Source of the DNA: Diplonema papillatum
Taxonomy: Eukaryota > Euglenozoa > Diplonemea > Diplonemida > Diplonemidae
Length of the DNA: 64,000 bases
NCBI GenBank assembly: GCA_030068145.1
Contig: JAPJBO010000063.1
Location: 310,001-374,000 of the forward strand
Direction of reading: 5' to 3'
Shown: piece by piece, positions 52,528-64,000 of the stretch
Numbering within the stretch: position 1 is the stretch's first letter
How the letters are laid out: every line of letters begins with the position of its first letter
The notes under the pieces: generated by a model
The model's input: the letters and a program-made list of their open reading frames with translations, nothing else
Database searches by the model: none
What the model was told of the DNA's origin: nothing
Position numbers and translations under genes: made by a program

Positions 52528-54471
52528 ATGCTCGCGCAGCTGGCCGCGTTCTCCGTGTTGATGGGGCTGACCGGCGCGGCCGCACCTTTTTCTTCAGCGG
52601 CGCCCGCCACCGAGGCGCCTTCGGCGGCACCGTCCACGGACGCGCCGTCTGGCGCGCCGGCTACAGGGGTGCCTTCTACTGCGCCGGCGACAGGGGTTCC
52701 GTCTGCTGCGCCGGCAACGGATGTTCCTTCTGTTGCCCCGCAGACGACAGCGCCGGCAACAGGGGTTCCTTCCGGTGCGCCGGCAACAGAGGCTCCGTCT
52801 GGCGCGCCGGCCACGAACGTGCCGTCGGCGGCGCCTTCGACGAGCGCTCCTTCGGAGGCGCCGGCGACGCGGGTGCCCGGGCGAACGTTCCCGCCCCTCA
52901 CCGGCACCGCGGCTTCGCCGCGGCCGCCGTCATCTGCGCCGGACACCGCCGCGCCGGAGACGATGCCGCCGACGGCGGTGCCAGGCACCGCGGCGCCGCG
53001 CACCTTCCCGCCGCTGACCAAGGCGCCGCCCGCGGTGCCGTCCACCAACGCCCCTCCCGTTCCGGTGACGGATGCGCCTTTCGGGGCCGCGTTCACCATC
53101 GTCCCGACTCCAGCGCCGGCTGACGACGACGGAGGCATCTCCGCCATCGTCGTGCTCGTCATAGTGCTAGTCGCCATCCTCGTTCTGTCGCTGCTCGGCG
53201 TTGGCATGTACAGTTTCTGCAAAAGAGAGGATGAGATGCTGTTCCGCGATATTCCTGGAGAGCCCTTGGTTCAGGTATGTCTTCGGCCTCTGCCCTGATA
53301 TCAAGGCGTGTGCACGTACCCAAGCGCTAAGCTTTCCTGGTCATTAAAAACGTTGGATGAAGCTCGCTTGTGGCAATTCCGAAGCATGGCTTGCAGCAGC
53401 AGTGTTGAAACAGCTAGACATGCCAGGGCCGTTGTGCAGAGAGCTCGCCATATCCTCGGGTGAGATCCGGGGAGACCACGGAGAAGAGCAAACCAGAACC
53501 AAAAGCTCAGTGATCAGTTTCATCTGTAGACCAGGGTAGAGGGTAGATCAGGGTTGGCTCTGTTTAGGGTCCTTTCAAAGCCCATTTGGGCCCTCTCAGG
53601 TCTTTCCAGGGACCTTACCCTAGGTCGTAGACTAGCGTGGGGAGTTGGGTCGCCAGGCCAGTCTCGGTCAGAAAGCTGGTGGCGGTAAAAAGATGATGAC
53701 CAATACTATTGTGAGGGGGATAGATACGGACTGGACACTTCTACCAGGACTGGTAGAAGTGTACATGTTGGCTACACACACCGCCTACACAAAAGTGGCG
53801 AAGCAGCCGTGGCACTATAGGTTCGACACGCCAACGATGGTACAAACATCGCTTGGAGGAACGGTTGTGTGGGGAATATCGTGCAGGGTGCAGATCTCGC
53901 AAGCTGCCGAGGATGTCATCCTGAGGACCCGTGAGCACGTGCAGAGCCGCCCTCCCTCAGCAGAGGAGGTGTACCCCATGGGATGGTCGCGAGCCGTGGC
54001 CGGCCGGGGGAGACCGCAAAAGCCTGAGGATCCCCGCAGAGAGCGAACACGAAGGGAGGCACCGCGAAACCCGGTTAGACCGCTAAACGCGGAAGGCCTG
54101 CACGAGCGGCCGATAGAACGAGCAACGAGGGAGACGAGCGAGCGACGCAGCGAACGGAGCCCGCTTCCAGAAGCCGAAAACTGCTGACTCCATGAACAGG
54201 AGCAGCGCCGAGAGAGTCAAAACGAAGGGTCGCGCAGCCTCAGGCGTCACCCGGGCTCGCAGGAGACGCCAGGCCCCACTAGCAGCCGGGGGGCGGGGGG
54301 GGCATCAGCCGTAACCTAGAAGGGAACCATGCGTGGACACACGCTCGCTAAGGGGGGCGCCGCGTTAAAATGAGTCCGTAACACACACACACACCCCTAC
54401 AGTGCGAGAGGGAGCTGCTCGAATACTACGGGCTGCCAAAGCCCAACCAGTTCGCCGAAAGCGACTTGTAG
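52528..54471 (+). CDS. Mucin-like type I membrane protein (two exons)
   Basis: Exons 52528-53274 and 54403-54471 join in phase 0: 271 residues. Start chosen at the first in-frame ATG, which opens a signal peptide (MLAQLAAFSVLMGLTGAAA). Residues ~20-190 are an Ala/Pro/Thr/Ser repeat (units like PATGVPSAAPATDVPS, 6-8 residues) expected to be heavily O-glycosylated. A transmembrane helix (about 204-228: ISAIVVLVIVLVAILVLSLL) precedes a short Cys/Lys stop-transfer and a ~40-residue cytoplasmic tail ending ...EYYGLPKPNQFAESDL. Donor GTATGT at 53275; acceptor CCTACAG ending 54402. The 1128-bp intron holds LINE copy 5. Likely a cell-surface or secretory-organelle glycoprotein; ligand unknown. The intron call rests on splice sites plus a clean 22-codon last exon. 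Confidence 0.78.
53774..54394 (+). mobile_element. LINE family 1, 5'-truncated copy 5 between (AC)n runs
   Basis: Plus-strand copy. Body ~53782-54380 aligns with the reverse complement of copies 1/2 (gcctacacaaaagtggcgaa ... gttaaaatgagtccgta), with several deletions. Flanked by (AC)4 at 53774-53781 and (AC)7 at 54381-54394. Its tail ends 8 bases before exon 2 of the mucin-like gene. Confidence 0.88.
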
Positions 54472-55519
54472 CTTTGCTGTCGCGGCCGAGTATCTTGCTT
54501 CACTAAAAGCGTGCAAGACTATGCTTGGCTTACCATGTGGATGCAGGCCACGAACCTAACAGGGTGCCGATGAATCGCCGAAACCTCCGCGATGACGGTG
54601 GCCGTTTCACATTCGAGCAATAGATAGAAGGTCATCGCGCGGGGTGAGCATCGTGCCAGTGGTGCTCACAACATATTTTGGGTTGCGCCGCGGCCTCAAG
54701 GATTGGCCTGCCCTCCCCTCGGTGCAATTCTTGTTGGTGTTGCGTTCAACACTGAGCGATAGTCGCTCCCTCGGCTACCAGCGATCCCCACAACTCGCGA
54801 GTTAAACAGCGTTTCTAGCTGAGCCACTGTACTGCGCACGTGATAACCTCCTTGGTCGTGTTTTGTTGAAATGTGTCCGCAATTCTCCCGCGATTTTCCC
54901 GCCTCCTATTTTGGGAGCCCGGTCAACAGGAAAAATGGCTCAAAGCCTCCTCCTGCCTCTTGTTGTTCGAGATAGAAAGTTCCCCCCGCTTCGCCTTCCC
55001 TGCGTCCCCGAGTTTGTTGCTGGCCTCCTTCCGCTCGTTGCGTTCTTCCTGCCGTGTGCAACACGTCACGTCCTTCGGGGTCTCCACGATGCTGCCTGGT
55101 AAATATGAGATCTTTTGTCCTATACATAATTTTGCATGTCGATTCGCAATCCAACGCGACTGGCTCGCCTAGTCAGTCGACCTGCCTCCGGCAACTCTTG
55201 CCGATCGGAAAACCCCCGCAGACTTGTTCACAACCCCACGTTCTCTTCATGCGACCGGAATGTGATAACTGTTGCGCTCAGCCGCCAAGACCACCGCAGA
55301 TGTGAGTTTGGACGTTGCTGTTCGCCGAAGCTAGTCGTGGCCCGATAAATCCGATGTGCCCTGAGTAACTCACGCATTCCTCTAGACTGGGCTCTGGCTT
55401 AGAGGCGTTCAGCCATACTTTATCCCGTCGTCGCATCACGGCACTGTCCGATCGAACAGCCGTAGATACCAAGTACTGGAGACAGGTGGTACCCCTGGCC
55501 ATTCCCGACGTCTTCATAT
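54472..55519. other. Intergenic, nothing recognised
   Basis: No supported gene; short open frames only. Confidence 0.4.
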
Positions 55520-55800
55520 TTGTACATAAGCGCCAGCTTGGAAGGAAATGCTCGACAAAAGCTGCCAGACAAAGAACCGAAGGGATCCAAAGTGCTGTAA
55601 CTACCGAACCACGTGTTGAACGACGCGAGGTCACGCGGGTCTACCCCTACACAAACAACAGGTCAAAGTCCTGAGTGAGAAAACAATACACGGTGGCAAA
55701 CGAAGAACCAATCAGATTGTATTTGTTTTGTATTTCCTCGACCTCTAGATTATCTCCCTTCCATTCGGAGTCAGAGCAGCCACGTCGAGTATTTTCGTAG
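55520..55800 (+). repeat. Dispersed repeat F, copy 2 (uninterrupted)
   Basis: 'tacataagcgccagcttgga' to 'cacgtcgagtattttc'; collinear with 48422-48640 plus 49617-49712. Ends ~45 bp before the TPR gene start codon. Confidence 0.8.
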
Positions 55801-55843
55801 GCAGTTCGAAGAACTAAGGAGTGAGAGGGGGTGGTGGGGGAAG

Positions 55844-58800
55844 ATGCCGCGAAGTGCCAGCTCCGGCGGCACTTTGCCGAAAGGCCGCCACGGGTCGCCC
55901 CCTGGATCGCCGGGCGGCGGCAGGCTGTCGCTGGAGACGCTGCGCGGGCTGGAGAGGAAGGGGCAGCGCGCGTTCGCTCGCGGCGAGTACGGCGACGCGC
56001 ACCGGCACACGTCGAAGTGCATCAAGGCGCTGCAGGCCGAGCTGGCGTCGCTCCTCTCCCTCCGGGCCGCGATCCAGCTGCAGCAGCGGGACTACACGAG
56101 CGCGGCCGCCGACGCGGAGAACGCGATGCAGCTCAATAAAGGCTGGTACAAAGGCCACCTGCGGCGCGGCGCGATCCTCCTCGCCATGAACGAGCCGATG
56201 GAGGCCGCCGAACACCTCGAAACAGCGCTGCAGCTCCAGCCGCAGAACACGGAGGTCAAGCGGACGCTGCGCGAGGCCTACAAGGCGATCTCGAACAACT
56301 GCTACGAGCAGGGCCACTACGAGTTCGCCATCCGGTGGTGCGACCACGCGACGGAGATCCTCAAGTCCGAAAACGAGCTGCCCGAGGAAGAGTTCGCGCA
56401 GCAGCTGGCCCTCTGCCACAGCAGCCGCTCCGCCGCCAACATGCGGCAGGGCAACGTGCGCGAGGCGCTGCGGGACGCGGAACTGGCTGTCTTCTACAAC
56501 CCGTGGTGGGTCAAAGGCTGGCTCCGCAAAGGCCAAGCACTCGCCCAGCTCGCGACCGCGGCCGACATCGACGCCGCCGTCGACGCGCTCGAAGAAGGGC
56601 TCATGATAGACCCGAGGTCGATGGACATCCGCGATGCTCTGCTGACCGTCCGCAAAGACGTCGCCCCGTTATACGCCCCGTTTGAAACGTCGTACCGTGA
56701 GCTGACAGAGCGACAAGACGGCGGCCTGTCAGACGACTCGCCACCGGAAGACGTACCTCACTTCCATGAGGAGTGGGCTCGCTACCAATCCGTGCTCCGT
56801 CTAATTTCGCACGAGGCCCTCGACGTCGGAGTGCGCGTTTTGTACGACAGCTACCTGCAGGCACGCAACATCAAGCTGCACCTCTTCTCCCTCGAAACCT
56901 ACGACTGGACGGATGAAACCGATGCGATCTGGCACCGCGTCGGCTGCACCAACAGGGGCATGACGTGGTACCGGTCCAGCCCCCGCTTGGGTGACGTGCG
57001 GGACCGGAACATGGAAATCAACCACATCCCGCCGGCGACCGTCAAGAACCGCAGCTTCACGCACTACCCTCCGATGAAGCTGACCCTCCAAGTGCACCGC
57101 ACCGTGCGGCTCGCCATGTTCCACTTCACCGACCTCCTCGTCGCGCTCCTCGCCACCGTCGTTTACGCCGACGCAGCCTCCGTTTTGGAAATTATAGGGT
57201 GCGTTCTTTTGTATTATTGTGCGTTTGGGGTTTTAGTACTAACAAACTTGCAGGTTGCCCTTCTATGTATTGCGCAGGCTAAAAAGACGTAGGCAGCGTG
57301 TTTTGGTGGTTGATCAGAATTCTTTGTACCTGAAAATGACACAGGGTAAATCGAACTGGGAAAACGATCAAAACCCCTGGCAAGCACGAACCGTGGTGGA
57401 AAGGAAGGAAAAATACGGTGGCACTGGCCACCACCCGAAAGACGGACGACGAGAAGTATCAAAAGCCACTTCTTCAGCATGCACATCAACCTCGGTTGAT
57501 TGTCGGGTGAGCCCCTCACGGTGTCATTACAATAGACTAAGATTTCCCCAGTCAAAGTCACTTCTTTCGCGCACTCCAAAAAACGGGCAGGTATGAATCA
57601 AACGCGTACGCAATAGCCAAGTCGGCGGTGATAGCGCAGATGCTCGAGAGCGAAGTGCCGCTGGAGCACATCATTCAAGTGTGGTTCAGCAGCGGCTGGC
57701 TACGCGAAACGGAGTTCTCGTTCAAGCAGGCGTGCCTGAAGCTGTGCCAGGACGCAGGCGGGTATGAGAAGGATGACCCAAAGCAGCAGAAGCTGCCCTA
57801 CGAAGCGAAGGTGATTGTCCAGATCTGGTCGGGTTCTGCGACCATTTCGCGGCAGACGTCGCTCTCGCAATGGAGGGAAGCGCACAGCAAGCAGGACCTC
57901 GGCTTCCTCGCCGCAAATCTGCGGCACACGCACGATCGCGTCGACTACTGCCACTACTTCCTCACCGGCGAGCTCCTCGGTTGCGACGTCGGCAGCATTA
58001 CCATGTTCACAAACTACTCCGAGATCCAGAGCATGGTCACTTCGGAGTCGCTCCTCCAAGCCATCCCTCTCGTCAACCTTCACACGGCTTACAACAACGA
58101 CGGAACGCTGTTTCCCGTATGCGCGCTTTTCTTCTCCCGTTGGCCATTTCTTGTGGCACAACAATGAATTTTATTGTAGCCTCGGAGGAGACCGCTGGCA
58201 GCGTATTCGGGTAGGTGTTGGGCCCAACGATCATGCTCGGGTAGGTGTTGGGCCTAACGATCATGCTCACTCGCCTTGTCCTCCCCCCGGAATGTACAGG
58301 AAAATATGCGTACGTTCACGACGCTAGGCTTAGGCGAGATGAATGTTAGCCGACTACTCCCATGCTGCACACAACTACTCACTCGCGTTCTTGCTTGAAC
58401 GGTTGGCACGGTGTTGCTGCCCTTGATTGCGAGCGTATGCGATGCTGCCATTGCGACGTGCCCCCTGCCATACTATGAAAAAAACGAGACCCTTCCCCAC
58501 AGACCGTCGTGGAGTTGCTTCGCCGGCGCATGCACGTTCTCCGGCTTCGGCTGAAAAAGAAGCGGTTGCGGTTTTCGTTCCGGACGTCGCCGGTGCCCAG
58601 TGATGGAACGCCTTTGTCGGATCCAAGCGTCGCGGCTTCCCTCGCAGAGGTAAAGAGCATGCGTGCTACCCACTTTTACTGGGGCTGTGTCCTCGACAGG
58701 CTGACGTCGTCCGAGATGCACGACCTGGTGGACCGCTGCGGCGCAAAGCACTGCAAGAACTACGCGCAAACGTTGCAGGTGTGCGCAAGTCTTTTCCACC

Positions 58801-59731
58801 CTCTCTTCCCCCTTTCCTTCGAAGAAGATTTGATCCTAGCATGCGTGAAAGGCAGTATTCTGTCTAAGCATCAAACTAAGATTTTCTCCCAGCATCAAAC
58901 ATACATGAGAGGTAAGATTCTACGCATTTTCCGAGAGTATCCGCGAGGCTTCACGAATCTACATACAGGGTGTCTGTTCTTCGGGGGAAACATTTTGTTT
59001 GCACTACGCCAAGATTTCCCCCCGTTTCCCTTGAGAACGTATACGCACTTTCAGTCTTTTGAAAGTGCGTACAGTAGTCCTGGTACCCAAAGCCAGCATC
59101 CCAAGATTTTCCCCCTCTCACACAGTGGAATACGGCGACGTTCGGCACGCACCTGCTGGACTACGGACGCGAGGAGCGAACAGAGCTGATTGAGAGTCTG
59201 TGGAAGGAGGCGCAGCAGAGCATCCGAGCCGTCGGAGGCTCGTTCCTCGCGGAGAAGCCGTTCGCGCACCCGTTCCACTTGTGCGCGTGGGGGCTCGGCC
59301 GGCGGTACCACAAGGCGTGGGTGCAGCGCTTGTTCGACACGGTTCCGTCCGCCGTCCTGCACGACACCGCGTCGTCCGACTTCTTCCCCTTCAGCCTCTC
59401 CCCGTTGTCCCTCACCTGGACCCCCGCCCCGCTGGGGTCGAAAGAAGCCAGCGTCGTCCGCTCCGCGTCGCCCGTCGCCTCGCTGCGCGCTATAGACGTC
59501 GGGTTGGCCAGCGACAAAGGGGCGCACGCGACGACTGTCCAGTGCCACTCGTGCGACCAGGTCGTCGACCTCGCCGAAAAGCACGCGCACCGGCACCGCG
59601 GGCCGAACCCGGGCCGCACGCCGGACGCCGAGCGCCTCGACGTCATGGCCAACGTCTTCGGCTCCGGGTTCTTGCCGGGCCACGAGGTCGTCGAATCCGA
59701 GCTGTCCTTCGATTCCGCCAGCAAGTTCTAG
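55844..59731 (+). CDS. TPR protein with long uncharacterised C-terminal region (four exons)
   Basis: Exons 55844-57198, 57591-58116, 58503-58778 and 59126-59731 (920 residues). Splice sites: GTGCGT/GGGCAG, GTATGC/CCACAG, GTGTGC/CACACAG; the first junction splits a Gly codon (EII-G-YESNAY) and the rest are phase 0. Residues ~30-135 hold three tetratricopeptide repeats (GQRAFARGEYGDAHRHTSKCI; RAAIQLQQRDYTSAAADAENAM; RGAILLAMNEPMEAAEHLETAL) and ~145-265 three more (ISNNCYEQGHYEFAIRWCDHA...). The repeat layout resembles STI1/TTC co-chaperones, but no J domain or DP motif is seen. The rest (~300-900) is not recognised; it includes aromatic-rich blocks and a CHSCDQVVDLAEKHAHRH possible metal site near the C-terminus. 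Introns contain repeat A, a 30-bp duplication and repeat D. Probably a protein-interaction scaffold. Confidence 0.85.
57229..57375 (+). repeat. Dispersed repeat A, copy 5 (inside TPR-gene intron 1)
   Basis: TACTAAC at ~57237, 'attgcgcaggctaaaaagac', 'ggcagcgtgttttggtggtt', 'gacacagggtaaatcg'. Lies in intron 57199-57590 in sense orientation. Confidence 0.85.
58208..58267 (+). repeat. 30-bp tandem duplication in TPR-gene intron 2
   Basis: 'cgggtaggtgttgggcccaa cgatcatgct' occurs twice in a row with one substitution. Confidence 0.9.
58826..58928 (+). repeat. Dispersed repeat D, copy 3 (inside TPR-gene intron 3)
   Basis: 'cttcgaagaagatttgatcc', 'gtctaagcatcaaactaaga', 'catcaaacatacatgagag'; related to 11384 and 28846. 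Confidence 0.7.
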
Positions 59732-61546
<1,815 letters not shown>

Positions 61547-61581
61547 AATAAAAAGACGGAGGAAGAGGGGAGAAAGGAGAG

Positions 61582-62595
61582 ATGGCCATGCAAAAGATCG
61601 ACCGCATGGAGCAGCTCCTGCATAAGCGGGAGCCTGTCGACCGGAACGACATCGCGGCGTCGCTGATCCTCGAGAAGATCGACGCGGATTTGTTCCGCAG
61701 CGTCAACCTGTGGAAGCCGGCGCCGATGGCCCGCGCCGTGTTCGGCGGGCAGATCATCGGGCAGGCCATGGTCGCCGCCCACCGCACCATCGACAGGCAG
61801 GAGCTGGCCGTGCACTCGATGCACGCGTACTTCCTCCTCCCCGGGGACCCGAAGCTGCCCGCGATATACCACGTGGAAAGGATCCGCGACGGCAAGTCGT
61901 TCGCAACCCGCTCCGTATTGGTCAAGCAAAACGCACGCCCCATCTTCTCCGCCCAGTTCTCGTTCCACAAGGGTGAGTATTCGCCGGCGGACGTCGCCGA
62001 TCCGATGCCGGCGTGCCCGACGCCGGAGGAGTCGGTGCCCCGCATCGAGTACCTGCGGACGCTGCTCCAAAAAGCGAAGCCGCAGCTGAAGCCCGCCTTC
62101 CAAGCCTCGATCGACGCCTTCGAAAAGCTGCCGTCGCCGCTCGAGCTCCGCTACTGCGACCCGGAGGACTCGCTGCTGCTGTCCCCGCTCCGGCGCGAGG
62201 GGAAGTCGGGTCCTGTGATGCTTTGGTTCCGGTCGCGGATGAAGCTGATCGACCGTCCTTGGGCGCACGACTGCGTCTCTGCGTACGCGTCCGACCACGG
62301 GCTCGCGTCGGCGGCGGCGCGGCCGATGGGGTCGCCGTATCACCAGTATTCCATGGTGGCTTCGCTTGACCATTCGATGTGGTTTCACTCGTCGTTTCGG
62401 GCCGACGACTGGCTTTTGTACGTCAACAGCTGCTCCCGCTTCGTCTCGGGCCGTGCCATGACGAACGGGCGCATCTACAACCGGAAGGGCAAACTAGTCG
62501 TGTCCGTCGCGCAGGAGCTCATCATGCGCGTCAAGCTCCCTCCTGGCGAGATTCCGGACGCCAGCAGCGCGTCGCGGGTGAAGGCAAAACTGTGA
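61582..62595 (+). CDS. Acyl-CoA thioesterase, TesB/ACOT8 type, peroxisomal
   Basis: Single exon, 337 residues; two in-frame ATGs (61582 and 61588). Hydrolyses acyl-CoA to free fatty acid and CoA. It has two hot-dog domains: RAVFGGQIIGQAMVAA and VHSMHAYFLLPGDP with VLVKQNARPIFSAQFSFH in the first; SLDHSMWFHSSFRADDWLLYV and YNRKGKLVVSVAQE in the second. By comparison with E. coli TesB (Asp204, Thr228, Gln278), D263 and Q311 are conserved, while the Thr position reads Cys in VNSCSR (a Ser is adjacent), as also varies in animal ACOT8. The C-terminus is Ala-Lys-Leu, a plausible peroxisomal PTS1 signal. Fits turnover of acyl-CoAs in peroxisomal beta-oxidation. A decayed copy of its 3' end follows. 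Confidence 0.93.
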   Translation: MAMQKIDRMEQLLHKREPVDRNDIAASLILEKIDADLFRSVNLWKPAPMARAVFGGQIIGQAMVAAHRTIDRQELAVHSMHAYFLLPGDPKLPAIYHVERIRDGKSFATRSVLVKQNARPIFSAQFSFHKGEYSPADVADPMPACPTPEESVPRIEYLRTLLQKAKPQLKPAFQASIDAFEKLPSPLELRYCDPEDSLLLSPLRREGKSGPVMLWFRSRMKLIDRPWAHDCVSAYASDHGLASAAARPMGSPYHQYSMVASLDHSMWFHSSFRADDWLLYVNSCSRFVSGRAMTNGRIYNRKGKLVVSVAQELIMRVKLPPGEIPDASSASRVKAKL

Positions 62596-62638
62596 GCCTT
62601 CCTTCGTTCCATCGAAACTCTAGCTACCTGCCACTTGG

Positions 62639-62765
62639 CTCAGCCTGTGCCATGAAGAACGGACGCATCCACAACCGGGAAGACACTCTGCATAGCACGC
62701 GTGGACCCACCTGTCGCGGAAGGCAAAACTGTGAGTTTTCCGTCGAACCTCTGGCTACCTGCTGA
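62639..62765 (+). pseudogene. Decayed tandem copy of the thioesterase 3' end
   Basis: 'gtgccatgaagaacggacgc atccacaaccgg' matches codons for RAMTNGRIYNR (~62453). After a ~70-base deletion it rejoins at 'ggcaaaactgtgag' (the stop) and continues through 3' flank ('gaacctctggctacctgc' against 'gaaactctagctacctgc'). Confidence 0.88.
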
Positions 62766-63790
62766 AAGCCGGTCCATCCTGATACCGTGAAAGACTGCCA
62801 AATGCAGCTCCAGGGGATAGGGACGAGGCGGCTCTTTGCCAATGTTTGCGTCCCTACATTCATATTTGCCGAGCTTTACACGCCAGCACGCCTCCACCAG
62901 GGTTTCCCCCGGCTTCGTCCTTTCCAGGCACAGTCACCATCTTTCGGGTCCCAACAAGTACAATGCACTTGACCTCAAGTGTCTTTCCAGTGAAACAAGG
63001 GCTGTGCTGCGTCTTCAAGGATTGGCGCATCTCCCTGTCAGTGCGGCTTGTGGGATTGACAACCTAAGATGCACGTGTTAGACTCCTCGGTCCACGGGTG
63101 GCAGGTGATTGCTGTGTCTGACATGAGCCTGCGAGCGTTTAACGATGTCAGATCAATGGGAGCAAGGACGTTATCCGCACTTACCTTCCCTGACGATGCC
63201 GCAGGTCACCTGCTTAACTCTTACCTATCCTGGTCGATCCGAGCGAAGATGGACGAGGTGCTGGAGGTGGCGTAGGACCCGACAATGCGTATGTACACGG
63301 AAGGACGCCCCGAGTACCGTCGGAAACCTCATATCCCGGGCCAGATAACCTGTGGAAGTCAGCGGACGAGCTGCGCGGGGTGCTCAGGAAGCGAAGGAAG
63401 AAGATTTCGGCGTGCAGTGGACGGTTGCCGCTTAGACGACTTGAAGGCTCTTTCCCGTCGAGTTGCTCGACGGATTCGCGACGTTCTTCGAGATGGCCGA
63501 GAGGGCTGTTGATGACATTGATATTGCTTGCCGATATCCGTGACGAGCTGTGCGAACTCGCCTGCAAAATAGGGCCGCCCAAACAAGTGAGTGGTTCGTA
63601 GTTGACCAACAGGGCCACCCCCGCAGGCACGCAGGTCGGCCCTTGTTATAATTCGTCCAGTTCTCACTTCGGTTGTCGAAGTTCTTGATTCCTCTCTCCT
63701 CTCCTCTCTCATTCTCTCTCTTCATATCATCTGCCTGCATCGGCACCGTCGCCCACCCGTGCAAGCCGCGGCTAGGAACACGACGGAGTG
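62766..63790. other. Unassigned, with short coding-like fragments
   Basis: Frame 63436-63543 reads FPVELLDGFATFFEMAERAV and nearby 63540-63590 reads RDELCELACKIGPPKQ before a GTGAGT. These look protein-like but lie in different frames with stops between. May be a decayed gene; no family recognised. Confidence 0.25.
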
Positions 63791-64000
63791 ATGTGGAAAA
63801 TTAGCTTTAGCCCAAAGTTTGGGTTAGTACTGTCTCCATTTCATGCATGCTTGATGCCAGGAAAACGACCCGCACTAGAGGCACTGGAGGAAAGACCTGC
63901 GATAACGGCAACGCAGCGGAACGCATGCAAAGTCTTTCCTGCATTCGCCACCGTCGAAGAAGATGGGGACGCAAAGCAAGGAGACCGGAAACTCCCCGGA
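63791..64000 (+). other. Open frame running off the right end
   Basis: An ATG at 63791 opens 70 codons without stop to the window edge (MWKISFSPKFGLVLSPFHAC...). Composition is not strongly exon-like. Could be the start of a gene or chance. Confidence 0.2.

Overview
The window looks like nuclear DNA of a microbial eukaryote. Exons are GC-rich. Four protein-coding genes have well-phased spliceosomal introns, with donors mostly GTATGY and also GTGCGT, GTGTGC or GTGTGT, and acceptors (C/A)CAG, CCAG, GCAG or TACAG. Genes are sparse and separated by AT-richer, repeat-filled DNA. The mix (PAN/Apple-like Cys module, a 'TDIxG / TDPLxPxY' repeat protein, a LINE with a terminal RNase H domain, a tyrosine-recombinase retrotransposon) would suit an alveolate or stramenopile-like protist, but I cannot name the species. 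All reading is by eye; no search was run.

Layout. 1-1331: 3' end of a coiled-coil protein. 2600-5473: large low-complexity protein with a C-terminal ubiquitin-like fold, followed by a decayed tandem copy of its 3' end. 5.5-19 kb: no convincing gene; several dispersed repeat families (here called A to F), a small inverted-repeat element and tandem arrays. 19184-20772: two-exon repeat protein. 23144-24766: two-exon secreted metallophosphatase. 26510-28792: intronless secreted GH127 glycosidase with a Cys-rich insertion. 32498-51031: cobyric acid synthase (cobQ) in three exons, with a 13.4-kb first intron and a 3.5-kb second intron, both packed with transposons. 51.05-51.8 kb: two decayed tandem copies of the cobQ 3' end. 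52528-54471: two-exon mucin-like type I membrane protein. 55844-59731: four-exon TPR protein. 61582-62595: intronless peroxisomal-type acyl-CoA thioesterase, again followed by a decayed copy of its own 3' end.

The most interesting themes are: (1) a complete, intron-containing cobQ in a eukaryote; (2) an RNase H-type LINE whose 3' ends run into (AC)n and whose truncated copies mostly sit between two (AC/GT)n tracts, as if it targets dinucleotide microsatellites, with one copy supplying the GTGTGT at the cobQ 5' splice site; (3) three unrelated genes each followed by truncated tandem copies of their own 3' end; (4) a 1.9-kb fold-back element with a perfect 7-bp target duplication and a ~70-bp segment flipped in one arm; (5) a ~140-bp dispersed repeat that carries a TACTAAC branch-point motif and a TGCAG acceptor-like site. 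The genes do not form an obvious pathway; two encode probable secreted hydrolases, one a surface glycoprotein, one a peroxisomal lipid enzyme and one a cofactor enzyme.
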